Shown: one piece after another, positions 12,473 to 23,705 of the stretch
How the letters are laid out: each line of letters begins with the position of its first letter
How positions within the stretch are numbered: the stretch's first letter is position 1
From: Typha latifolia
Lineage: Eukaryota > Streptophyta > Magnoliopsida > Poales > Typhaceae
Reading direction: 5' to 3'
NCBI GenBank assembly: GCA_019914945.1
Contig: CM034102.1
Coordinates: 12,389,501 to 12,453,500, forward strand
Length of the DNA stretch: 64,000 nucleotides
Notes under the pieces: model-generated
What the model saw: only the letters and a program-made list of their open reading frames with translations
The model's database searches: none
What the model was told of the DNA's origin: nothing
Made by a program: the position numbers and the translations under genes

Positions 12473-13008
12473 TAGGGGTGTAGACAAGCCGAGCCTAAGC
12501 TCATTAATTCGAGCCCTCTAAAGATATTTAGGCTTAATTAGGCTCGGCTCGAGTAGCCGAGCCCGAGCTTGATTAGAGAAAGATGAGGCAGAAGAGACGA
12601 CAAGGCAATGGCTTGCCAGAGGAGGAGGAGGAGGAGGAGGATGGGGCTAATAGAGAGGAAAAGATGGCGACAGCAGCTTGTCGATGGATGACAATGAGGC
12701 TGGATGAGAAGGTGAAAGAGGAGGAGACGACGAGGCCAAATGAGGAGGTGAAAGTGGAGGACAAGAAGGCAGCAGAAGAGGAAGATGAGGAGACGACGAG
12801 GCGGTGGCACACCAATATAGGATGAGGAGGCCAGGAGGTGAAAGTGGAGGACAAGGAGGCAATAGAAGAGGAAGATGAGGAGGCGTCACGGCTAACGATG
12901 ATAGAGGAGGATGTTGAAAGAGGCTGGATAAGATTTAGGATTAGAATTATATAGGGATAGGATAATAATAGCTATTGGATAAAAGATATAATAGTTATAA
13001 ATAAATAA

Positions 13009-13048
<40 letters not shown>

Positions 13049-13114
13049 CTCCGGCTCAGCTCAGCTCAAGCCAAATTGAGCCGAGCTTGCAGCTCGTTTA
13101 TTTTAACACCCCTA
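12473..13114. mobile_element. Non-autonomous hAT element inside the LINE relic
   Basis: The ends are TAGGGGTGT and ACACCCCTA, the hAT-type terminal motif. The flanking 8-mers gtataggg (12465-12472) and gtatagaa (13115-13122) match at six of eight bases, as expected for an aged hAT target duplication. Subterminal GAGC/GCTC-rich blocks (ccgagcctaagctc, gctcagctcagctc) are typical of the group. The middle is purine-rich low-complexity DNA with no transposase, plus a TA microsatellite near 13011-13044. Confidence 0.75.
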
Positions 13115-13530
13115 GTATAGAATAGGGAACTCAATTAGTGAGAGTAGTTTGTATTGCTTGGGAGAGTGAAAAGCATTTTCAACTTGCTAACTTGGATTTA
13201 ACTCTTGCAAGAAAGTCCTTATGCTCATGGATGAGCAATCTCTTAGGCAATTTTTTTACTCCAAGATATTTAAAAGGGAAACACCCTTCAGGCACATTGA
13301 GGATGCGTAGAAGAGTGTTTTTATACGAAGCAGGGAGCTTGTAAGGGGAGAAAACTTTGTATTTAGTAAGATTAATTCAAAGATTAGTGAGTTTTTCGTA
13401 GTGATTAATACACAAGATATTAATACAAAAATCTATACTAGTATCAATATATATAAGTAGATTATTAATAAATTCGTCCCTCTTAAGTTTAGAAGGCAAA
13501 ATCTGATTCATGAGGAAAGAAAAAAAAAAT
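13115..13530 (-). mobile_element. LINE relic, reverse-transcriptase C-terminal part
   Basis: The minus strand encodes FPFKYLGVKKLPKRLLIHEH and ARVKSKLAS near 13290-13180, the well-known segment after the reverse-transcriptase core of L1-type plant LINEs, followed by SQAIQTTL. Stops and frameshifts are present. It lies directly against the 3' end of the BPA1-like gene and may supply its last codons or polyadenylation region. Confidence 0.8.
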
Positions 13531-16500
13531 TTAGCAGCAGAATGAAAAGATGGAAAGATAAAAAGGATTACCAGAAATTACCAATATGTGTTTGTAAGCT
13601 TCAGGGGGTAGCTGGTAATCCTCAACTGGTGTTATAGTGACAGAAAGATCAGCGATAGTTGCTCCCTGAAGAAAATAAGAAACTGAAGTTTCATAAACAC
13701 ATCAAAATTTCCCAACTTGCAAATTGCAAAATTATGAATTTCCGACAAATTCAGTTTCTGAAGGAGAGAAACATAAGAGCAAGCTGCATGTTATGATGCT
13801 CGAACTCACTGAGAGAAGCATTGCTGTATCTGCTCCCTGTGAATTCTTGAAGATGACATAAGCAACCTGAGACCCCTCAGATTCACTGCTCAACGTAAAA
13901 ACAAAATTTGTCAGATAACATACTAAACAAATAATCTAAGAAAAAGAAGGAAAAATAACCTTCGCATTTCAACATATTCAATATCCCCAGAGAAGGAAAA
14001 GAACTCTCTTATATCCGTTTCAGACGAGGCCAGAGAAATGTTGCTTACTTTCACAGTTCTCACCTGTAAAGGTGAGAGGTTAGAAGTGCATAATATTCTT
14101 AAAATCCAATTGAAAATGTTAACTCAGAATGAATAAGATTGGCAACCCCACAGCAAAATGCTGCAGAAAATGCTAGAAGACTAGTAAAAGAAGAATGTAA
14201 TACACATGAAATAGGGGCATTTGCCACCAAAGAAAAAAAAACATTTAATTTTCAAAATAGCAAAAGTGAGCCCTTGTGTGTACTTTATTATAGAAAGGTG
14301 TGCATCTATATAAAAACTGGGACACACTCAGTTTCAATAATCCATCTTATTATTACCAAAACCTAAGAGTTTCTTTGTGCAAAAAGTCCCATGAAATAAT
14401 TACTGCAACCCTTGCAGTTTTAGACAAACAAGGAGATATATATCTGTATGGACAAGTCTTCCATCACTCAAGGGATCTGCCATAATTAAGCAATACTAAT
14501 GTCACTAATCTACCGTAGGAAGCTCACGTCAGAAACATCAATAGTCCAATTTGATGATATGTTCAACTGGGGATCCACTCCCATTCTCAGGTAGTCCTTG
14601 TCTAATGGGACCTGCAATATAACATGCTCCATTAGGGGCTTCACATGGAAAGTACAGGGCAGGAGCAGGAAAATATATAAAGAAAAGAAGTGCTCAAGAT
14701 GAACAATCACAAGCTTTCATAATGAGATGAAAAGTTTCTCAAGGTGCCTCTAGCTTGGAATATTTGTAACAAAGGATACCGAAAATCTACGAGCAATTAA
14801 GACAGGAGCCTCCTTTTCATTATTAGGGAGTAGGATGGAATCAACCCAAAATTCAGGTATTTCAACAAATAGATACTTCTGGAAGTCCTGAGAAAAGTGA
14901 TATCCTGCACTCTGCAAAAGTAAGAATATACGAAGGAATTCTATCTGTAACCTAACTTACATTTCAGGTATATGAATATCATGTAAAATCTAGGTAAATA
15001 TACAGAAAACTCTGGTTCAGATTATCATTCATTATAAGTTTCAAAAAAGTGCTGCAGAAGTGAAAGTAAAATTATCACAATCGACAATTTTTATGAGACA
15101 GTGAAACAACCAGCTGCAATTCCTCAATTTTTTCACTATATAGAAAAAGAACTTTGAAGTTATCGTTTTTGTATCCTTTAGAGAACATCTTGTAGTGCAG
15201 ATGCAGAGACCACAAGAACTTACATGTTACTATAATGAAACTTTGATATAAAAACTTGTCTGGACTCTTGCCATGAACTTGTCTACATCGTGACAACAAA
15301 ATAGCTTGAAACTGCATGGCTAGTTTTCCCCTGTGAACTATATGAACAGTAATCACACAATGTCGACATAAATATAAACTTCTACTAATTCAATAAATAA
15401 ATGGAAGTTTTTTTTCCTGAGATTAAAGATTTTCCACTAAATCAGTACTTTACCAAAGTTTCTTTTTTTTTTTTTGGACAAAAGGTGAAATACCACCCTA
15501 TTTCAGTCATGAAACCTGAAAGCATTACATCCTACCTCCCCTGTAGGAGTAATTCAGCCCTGCTGTACATACACCACAATCTTAACCTACAAAACAACAG
15601 CAGATATAATGAAAGACTCAAACAGATAAATATTATAAAAAGCTTATTACTTCTTATTTTGCCTCATTCAACCGTGCAGATTTCTCATTAAACGCTTCCA
15701 GGCTTGTAGGTAAATGGTGATGCACATATATTGTAAAGAAGCATGCGAAAGTTAAACATCTTAGAAGTTGTGGTAATCCATATATGGGAGATAAATGGTA
15801 CTCATTGGTTATTTTTTTAAAACAAAAGGATATATGGTTTTTCCTTATCTCACTGGACATTGTTACCGTGCTTTTTAGAATCACACTTAGATTTGACAAT
15901 ATATCATGTTAGATCTTCTGTTTGCATTTTTAACAGAGTACTCTAAATACCTTGACTAACACAAGTACCTTCTTAAAATTGGGACCAAGGGTAGTTCCCA
16001 GTGTTGCAATTTTACTAGACAAAAATGTCAAAATCATGATAAAGTCATAAATTGCTATTGCTTTAACAGGAAAATTTCCCTGCAAGTAATTCTTAAGATG
16101 TCAATAACTATACACCATAATTTGAAAATAATCCAACTCGATTAAGTTACTGAAATTACTACTACAGCCAAGATGGAATAAGAAACGAATGGAAGCACAA
16201 AGATATAAGAAAAAGTTTGTTTTACTCCTATCTTTGGTTGCAAAGCAAACTGGTCAGAGGATAAATAAGGATTAAACTACAAAAGCACAAGAAATCTTGA
16301 GCTTGAACCAACACAACAAAATCAAAAGAATTTCATATAAACAGTATTTGTGAAATATGGCTCTACATGTTATAGTCCTCTGAGTTTCTCACAAATCTGG
16401 GTATTCTTGAGATGAACTTTGAGAGAGTCGTGTTCTGTTGAACATCCTTTTATCCATGGGAAATGGGATATCATTACAGCACCATGAGCACTTTCCTATT

Positions 16501-16941
16501 TCCTTTATTTACTTTTGTTTCACCCCAAAATTTCCTCATTACCTTTTTGTCATTTCATTAATGCAGACAGTATTCCCCCAACAACAACAACAACAACAAC
16601 ATTTGTAAATCATTTCCCAAACCTGCTTAAAATGCTAGAATATTTGCGTGGAGAGAAAACTATGTCAATTTGATCAGTTCTTACTTGCTAAACGCTACTA
16701 GATCCTCGTAGAGCAGTTGGTTAATAGTTCACATCTCCAATTGGATCTTAATGTAGGTATTCTCGCATCTAGTCGCAACACACTTGAGATCCACGAAAGA
16801 ACGGTTAAGAAAATCCAAAAAGAAAAAAAAAAAAAAAAACTGTTTCAGATCTACTAACCCTAGCAACGAGAAGTCATCATCCAACAAAAGAGAGGGAAGG
16901 AACAATTAAATCGAAGAGAACTCCTCGACGCTCACCTCCAT
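13531..16941 (-). CDS. BPA1-like RRM protein (binding partner of ACD11), apparently truncated, with two cassette exons
   Basis: Core coding exons (minus) are 16936-16941 (ATGGAG), 13960-14063, 13810-13885 and 13582-13665. They give MEVRTVKVSNISL, an RRM with FFSFSGDIEYVEMRS and SQVAYVIFKNSQGADTAMLL, then GATIADLSVTITPVEDYQLP, the hallmark of plant BPA1-like proteins. These bind the sphingolipid-transfer protein ACD11 in defence and cell death. Two further exons, 14780-14911 (44 codons) and 14528-14611 (28 codons), lie in the first intron with good splice sites. All junctions are phase 0, so both can be skipped or included; inclusion adds about 72 residues before the RRM. Members of the family normally have a long C-terminal region, which I cannot find. 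The frame after 13582 runs into a stop at 13531-13533 and LINE sequence follows. The protein may therefore be only about 106 residues (short form). Confidence 0.75.
14528..14911 (-). other. Two cassette exons of the BPA1-like gene
   Basis: Exon 14780-14911 follows acceptor ttttgcag and ends at donor TCG|GTATCC. It encodes FSQDFQKYLFVEIPEFWVDS and ends APVLIARRFS. Exon 14528-14611 follows acceptor attgcag and ends GAC|GTGAGC. It encodes VPLDKDYLRMGVDPQLNISS and NWTIDVSD. Both are open, have lengths divisible by three and sit in phase with the exons on either side. I do not recognise the encoded segment. It could be a genuine N-terminal extension or exons of an unannotated overlapping transcript. 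Confidence 0.6.
14912..16935. other. Remainder of BPA1-like intron 1
   Basis: AT-rich intron DNA with a T run near 15464, a CAA microsatellite at about 16578-16600 and an A run near 16823. I see no further exon with protein similarity. Confidence 0.45.
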
Positions 16942-17111
16942 TTGGAGATTCTTGAAGAGGATTCGCGATACCTCAACGAGATCGGAGATGGAAACGCCGC
17001 GGCGGGAGTTCCGGATCGACTCCAAGTTCTTGGGATCGGATGAAGGAGATGTATGTAATAGAGAGGGAGAGAGGAATTGTCGTGGCCACGACCACGTCGG
17101 ATGAAGGGATA

Positions 17112-17117
17112 CTTATA
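17112..17117 (-). promoter_or_regulatory. Likely TATA box of the BPA1-like gene
   Basis: On the minus strand this is TATAAG within GGCTATAAGTATCC. It lies about 170 bases before the start codon at 16941, suitable for a leader of roughly 140 bases. Confidence 0.5.
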
Positions 17118-17198
17118 GCCAGCGGGAAATTCGATCAGTTCGTGGGAGTTTCAAAAAATAACTTCCCAATTTCGGTGGACAAGTAAAATCAGAGGGGC

Positions 17199-17215
17199 CA
17201 CGTGAAATCCACGTG
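17199..17215. promoter_or_regulatory. Twin G-boxes between the divergent BPA1-like and OBE3-like genes
   Basis: Two palindromic CACGTG sites, 17199-17204 and 17210-17215, lie 11 bases apart, about 85 bases upstream of the probable BPA1-like TATA box. CACGTG is bound by bZIP (ABF/HY5) and bHLH (PIF/MYC) factors. Paired sites of this kind often work as an ABA or light module, which is an inference here. Confidence 0.55.
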
Positions 17216-17267
17216 TCAAGAATTATGGGAGAACGAGATTTTAACCAAATTGGTACCCCAGGAAAAA

Positions 17268-17271
<4 letters not shown>

Positions 17272-17301
<30 letters not shown>
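17272..17301. repeat. (TA)n microsatellite
   Basis: About fifteen TA units in the intergenic region between the BPA1-like and OBE3-like genes. Confidence 0.85.
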
Positions 17302-17303
<2 letters not shown>

Positions 17304-18091
17304 CCTATTTAGTTTACCTAGATCCGAAATGGGAACTGACCCTACGGAGGAACTAAACTAGACTATGTACATTGATCACTTATCAATGGGCTTCTTTTTA
17401 TCATCTTGTAAGGAAGAACAATGGGAGACCATTCTTGGGAACAAAGTTCTAAGGATGTGTACTGTTTATTCGCACGTGCACAAGATAGGTGCATGGGCGC
17501 ACACACGTGCACACAAAATAAATGCACATCTATATAAAACTATTAGTTGGAATTATTTATCATTGTATGACCTAATTTGGTTGTTTATTGTGGGCTAGAC
17601 TTGAGTTGAAATATCTAATCTGACCTACTTAATCATTAAAAAATTTCAAATGCGAAGCATAGAGAGATTAGTAGTAGTCTTATCGGTTATGCCAATTTAT
17701 TCTTTTCCTCCTTATGTTTGACCTGTGTTGGTTTTCATGCGTAATCGTGCATATTATATTCTGACCCAATATACCAAAAACATTTCGAATTCAACCTTCT
17801 ATTTTCTTATTTTCTCACATTAGCCCTTGTGGAACTGTCCACTTTTATGACTAGGTTTTCGAAATAAGAACTCTGTGAGGTACTTAAATGAAAATACCAC
17901 ACAAGGAGGAAAGTAGGAAACAAGAGTGGAATCCAAAAGACGGTGAAATCGACGAGGAGTGGAGGAGAAGACGACGAGGAGGAGGAGAGCCTAAGATCGT
18001 CGTATCCTTTATGTCGGATCCATAACCCCAGAGCGCTAGTTTTTGATCTCATACAACCCTTTTTGTTTGCTTCTTTTCAATCTTCTCCACC

Positions 18092-20325
18092 ATGATCGTA
18101 GAATCCAATTCCCAGTCCAACCCCAAGCCCCTCGATCTCAAAAATCCAGATCCAAAATCTCGACCTTTTCCCGATGGAGTTGTCCCCGCCCCAAAAATCG
18201 AACCCCCCAACCCCCAGGAGCTAACCCTAAGCTACCTCTGCGAGAACCCGAAGCTAAATCTTCATGACAAGGGCCCTTCCGGTGGCGATCTCTTGTCCAC
18301 AATGGAGAAATCGCGGTCCAAGGGGAAGGAAATCGTATCAGATTCGCCAGCCGACGAGGAAAAGCAGTGGATCGAGAGGGATTTCCTCCAGTTAGCCGGA
18401 GGCAAGCGGGATTGGCCGGACCGGATCAATGCCGATTGCCGCGAGAAGAAGGTCAAAATGGAGCCCCTCAATCTCTCCCTCAGTCTGCCGGACCTCTCGC
18501 TTTCTCTCAATTCATCTAAACCGGCGAAGAGGTCGTGTAGTGGTAATATCGGGACTGTGAATTCCGACGACTATGGTGCCGCCTCACTATCATATTCATG
18601 CTCGGTGCCCTTTTCACATAATCCCAGTTGCTCTTTAACGCAGAATTTTAGCGAAAGCTGCGATCTTTCGAGGGAGAACGACCAAATGTGGTATGGTGGC
18701 GAGGGGACCAACGGGTCTGTGCATAGTAGGTTCAAGCCTGTGGGTGATGGCAATAGCATTACCTTCTTGAATCCTAGTAAGTTTACTCACAAGGAGTTGG
18801 GCAGCAACCTTTGTAGAGGTAATAGCTCGGAGAATGTTTCATTCTTCCCGTCGGAGTTGCCAATGAGACGGATGAAGGCTAATGGGTTCACAAGTTCCGA
18901 TAGTGGGAGGAATGTGATGCTTGCGTGGCCTGATAGGATCTTGAGGGAAATTGTTTCCGAGTCCGTCCCCGTAATGGCGCAGATACTCCACGATTTTTCG
19001 AATGAATCACTAGAAGCTTTGAGGGAAACTGTAAGGCAGCTTATAGATGTGCCTGAGAGAAAGGATGAGTTTGCTAGCCTGCAGAGAAAGCTTGAGAGGA
19101 GATCTGATCTTACACTTGAAACCTTATCAAAGTCCCATAGGACGCAGCTTGAAATTCTGGTTGCCATCAAGATGGGTATCACAAATTTTGTATCTGGGAA
19201 GACCCGGCTTCCATCTGCAGAGTTGGTTGAGATATTCTTGCTCATGAGGTGCAAAAACATGAATTGCAAAAACTTGCTGCCTATTGATGACTGTGAATGC
19301 AAGATATGCACCACGAAGAAAGGATTCTGTAGCGCGTGCATGTGCCCTGTCTGTCTAAAGTTTGATTGTGCTTCCAATACATGTAGTTGGGTTGGATGTG
19401 ATGTTTGTTCCCATTGGTGTCATGCTGTTTGTGGACTTGAAAAGAATTTAATTAGACCAGGACAAAGCCCAAAAGGACCTATTGGTATGACTGAAATGCA
19501 GTTTCAGTGCCTTGGATGTGGGCATACCTCTGAAATGTTTGGATTTGTCAAGGAAGTTTTTAATTGCTGCGCAAAACAATGGGGCCTTGAGACCTTGATG
19601 AAGGAGCTGGATTGTGTTAGGAAGATCTTCTGTGCTAGTGAGGATTTTGAAGGGAAGGGGCTTCATTCAAAGGCTGAAGAGGCCCTCAACAAGCTCAGCA
19701 AAAGAGTGATTTCCCCTTCAGATGCATGTGACAGCATGTTGCAGTTTTTCAGATGTAAGTTTCCTAACTGATCTTCACATTGTTTTTAGTGAGCATTATT
19801 GAAACTATAAATGATTTGACTATGAAGGGTTGTTGCACATCATCTTTAGATGCTTCTTTCTGGCTACAAGGTCTGTGTCTATCCTCAAATTTGCTGGTCT
19901 GTTCAATATGCTCCTATAATATGTTACAGTCTTAAGATTGCTGGTATTGGATTGATGTATATATCCATTTAGAGTAATTATGGGTAAAACTGGTAGCTAA
20001 TTCATGTACTCATATCAATGCAGAAGTATGAACTGCAAACAAACTTTAGTATCCATCTAGTATGCATGTATTTTTCTATTTGAATTAGGAACTTGGTATG
20101 TAAGTTGATCTACCAATCATCACTGTTTTCTATCCAAAATGCGTGCTTCCCAAATTAAGAATTAGGAAATTCTCTACTCCCGTGTTCCTTTAGGTGTTTT
20201 TAATTTTCTTCCTGTATATTGCACTCTGAATATGTTGAGTTCTCTTGCATTCATGTACTTTCAGATTCTTAGCAATCTAATAATATGTCTGCAATTCCAC
20301 GATCAGTTTACATGGTGCATTTTGC

Positions 20326-20388
<63 letters not shown>

Positions 20389-23300
20389 CTCTTTATGGGA
20401 GCTACAACTTGTACTGTGGAGTGCAATGCAAGATTTTAACTCATGGGAAAGATAACGAATGGATTGACCATAATTTCCCTTTCAATAAGAGAGTAACCAT
20501 TGTTCGGTGGATGGATGAGCACATTTCTGAGCTTGTATTTTTCTTTTTCATGGGTAAATAAAAGTTTCCAAGTATTATTATCCAATGCTCTTCATATTAA
20601 AGAAGTGCTTGGCAAAGCAGGACTTGAAGTTGGGAAGGCTCTGAGTAAAGTTTGGACAGGTTTCACGATCTAATGGGAATATTTACCCTCTATATACTAC
20701 TGCAGTTATCTATTAGTTGAGTGATTGTTTTTAAATCTAGGAAAGTTGACAGGTACGAAGTCCAACCTTATTGGTCTTCTGCCAAATCAACTTCAAGTAA
20801 TTCCCCTAGATAGAAAGAGTGCACAAAGAAGAAAGATGCAGCTTTCTGGACAGAAGTTCATGATCATCACCTAGGCTTGAGTTGGCAAGCTTTATGACCT
20901 CCATACGTTTTATAACAAACACTTAAGTCAGAGGCAAACTATGTTAAAAAGTCCCCATTTTTGGTTTGGAAATAAAGTTTATCAAGCCAGCAAGATAGTA
21001 GCCATGCAGAGACCTCCTTAAGTGACAGGCAGTGAACTGAAAGAATCCTAACAGCTTTAAGAAAAAAAAATTTGGGAGAAGCCCAAGAAATAGAACTTAA
21101 CTTATTTGGGCTAAAACAGATATCCATTTGTAATGTGAACATTTTTAATAAGCTTTGCTTCTTGTGTGGAGTGTGATAGCATGAAGCATTACATAAGTCG
21201 AAACTACTACTTCACAAAACAAGTGTTAGAACAAAGTATAAGAAACATTTGATGCCATATTTAAAACCATATCATCATAACATCTAGTATATTTTATTTT
21301 TAGTGTTCTATCACATCCTCCTTTATCTAATAAAGTGCAAGAAAAAGGGTGCATCCTAATTTCTAAATAAAAGCACAGTTTTTCTTATTAGAAGTTCAGC
21401 AATATGTAGGCATTAAGTAATGACTAGGTGGTGCTAGGCACATTATTTTGCCATGGTTTTGTCAGCGCCTAATCAATGATATCGAAGAAAGATCTTAGTT
21501 CACACTTTATACAACCTTGTTGAACTCATTTATTTTGCGTTAACTATTACAATAGAGTGATGGACTGCTGTATAGATCTGCTTCTTAATAATTTTCATAT
21601 GTTTAATGCACGATTTTCATCCAGTGCCTGTAATATTGATCCAGTTCTTGAATAAGGTCCTCTCTTCCAGAGGCTATTTAGTCTCTGTGAAATAGGAACT
21701 TCAGGAAAGCATATCATGACATCATGTTGGTTCTCATAAAAGGTTCGAATCTATAAGGAATTATGTGAAAGAAACTGATGCTGTACTTACAGTTTATATA
21801 AGGCAGAACAGATACACATTTTTACTCGTTGTGGTCTTTAATTTCTTGTCAATGAATAGTGAACCAACGATCTATATGGGAACAATAGTTATCACATGAG
21901 ATATAGGTCTAGTGTTAAAGCATTAAACGATTGTTGCCATCATCAGCATAAGCAGTATGTTAGCTATAAGGTACATCTCAAAAGATTGTAGCGATTCATA
22001 GAAGAGCTCAGCTGATTGATCTCCCAAGATAATATCAACTCTCTAAAAAGGTGCTACTGTTTGTTCAATTAGGGATCTATTGAGCATGTTACATCAATTT
22101 AGGGCAAAATATCGATCTAGTTTACTTTAGTAGTTTAGTCCCATATAGCATGGAGAAAGAATTTCCCTCTGTTTTTTTTATGCTACACATGCTTTGGGTG
22201 TGACTCTTAACTGTTGGCAGTTTCTATCCCATATTGGTTTGCATTTCATATCTATTCAATATCCTGTCTGTTGTTTTGTTAGCAAAACCTGCCATTCACT
22301 GACTTTGGTGCTCTAGTTGTTCACTTTTAAGCCAAATTGTGGAGGATGGTTACAATTCACCAGTAGAACCTACTCGTGATCCAGTTGATACATGTAAAAC
22401 TCTCTGACATCATCTTATCTATTCAACATAGTTTGGGTATAGAGCAACTTGGATGTAGTACATGGCATAAACATTTGGTATCTTCAACTTTCTGTCCAGT
22501 TCTTGATTTTTCTTAGTTATTAGCACAAAACTGTTGCAACTTCTGTATAAATTTTTCCTCTTCAAAATATGCAAGTCACATGGTATATGCAAGTGAAGCC
22601 AAAGGAAGTTTGTTTTCCTAACCGTGCTTGCATCAGCTATCATTGTTATTATAGCAGTACTGTTCTAGAATTGGTTAATTTCTGTGCAGGTACCAGAATG
22701 TTTCCTCCATGAGTTGCTATGGAATAGCATACATGGTGCATCTAATTATCGTTAACGTAGTATACAATCAAAAGGCATTAATTTATTATATCATAGCGAT
22801 GAGGTTCTTGAATTGGTTAATTTTCTGTTAAGTACCAGAATATTCTCTCCATGAGTTGCTATGGGAGAACTTGTATGATGCATCTAATTTTTGTCAATGT
22901 GGTATGTGATCAGAATGCAATAACTTTATTAGGGCACATATATATAGACAATATAGTATATCTAATTGCCTGATGATTATATATTGTACTTGCATATAAT
23001 AGAACAAAATCAGTGCTTATCTTTTATGCTGCCATGTCACTATTATGTGATGCCTGAATGCACAGTATCAAGCTACATATTGCGGCTTCTATAGTTAAAA
23101 ATTCCAGTTCTATTTAATCTTTGACATTTTATTGTCTTATCATTGCAGATGGAGTCACAGAGTTCTCTGTTACCGGTAGTACCTCTAAAAAGATATTTAC
23201 AGCCCAAGCAAGTAAACTTACAGATGCACTTCCTCTTGCGTCACCATCGATGATCACCCCATTGAACTCCAATTTCAACTTCCAACCCACCAGTTCGATG

Positions 23301-23705
23301 TTAGACACACAGATTTGTTCTGTCAAAACAGAGATAAAACCTCTTGCAACTGAGCATCATTTCATCCCATCAAAGGAGGATGACTTCCAGAGCTTGGAGA
23401 CTATTGTAAAGTTCAAGGAAGAAGAGGCAAAGCTCTTCCAGAGATTAGCAGATGATGCTAGGAGGGAGGTGGAGGGCTACCTCCAAATTGTCCGTGCCAA
23501 ATCTGAGAAGCTGGAGGAGGAGTACGAGACCAAGCTAGCAAACCTGTGCTTACAGGCGACCGAAGAGAAGAGGAGGAAGAAGCTGGAGGAGCTTAAAATG
23601 CTCGAGAACTCCCATTGCGACTACCACAAAATGAAGATGAGGATGCAAGCTGAGATAGCAAGCTTGCTGCAAAGGATGGAAGCAACAAAGAAAACATGGG
23701 TATAG
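18092..23705 (+). CDS. OBE3: OBERON3/TITANIA-like PHD-finger protein
   Basis: Two exons (18092-19754 and 23149-23705) join in phase (AGA T|AT GGA) to give 739 residues, close to the length of Arabidopsis OBE3/TITANIA1. The N-terminus is low-complexity and contains a KVKMEPLNLSLSLPDLSLSL segment shared by OBERON3/4 proteins. A conserved central region (LREIVSESVPVMAQILHDFS) leads to the Cys/His-rich Oberon PHD finger at about residues 386-450 (CKICTTKKGFCSACMCPVC, CDVCSHWCHAVCGL). Exon 2 ends in a long coiled coil, about residues 636-736 (KFKEEEAKLFQRLADDARRE). OBERON proteins are nuclear chromatin readers needed to set up shoot and root meristems, acting in heteromers through the coiled coil. 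The only intron is about 3.4 kb. The start chosen is the first ATG of the open frame (ccaccATGATC). Confidence 0.92.
19755..23148 (+). other. Large intron of the OBE3-like gene
   Basis: Begins GTAAGT and ends TTGCAG. It is AT-rich with a TA microsatellite at 20332-20380. Two similar segments near 22675-22760 and 22820-22900 (both with taccagaatnttn...ctccatgagttgctatgg) look like an imperfect internal duplication. No other gene is evident. Confidence 0.7.
20332..20380. repeat. (TA)n microsatellite in the OBE3-like intron
   Basis: About 24 uninterrupted TA units. Confidence 0.9.

Noticed and set aside
12538..12889. Several overlapping open frames rich in Glu or Ser/Pro
   Set aside because: They arise from GA-rich low-complexity DNA inside the hAT element.
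16690..16790. A tRNA-like A box (tagagcagttggttaatag) in BPA1-like intron 1
   Set aside because: No B box at a suitable distance and no cloverleaf, so neither a tRNA gene nor a clear SINE.
16942..17080. An open frame upstream of and in phase with the BPA1-like ATG (…RGVSISDLVEVSRILFKNLQ)
   Set aside because: It has no ATG before an in-frame stop and lies in the expected leader. The family start MEVRTVKVSN fits the ATG at 16941.
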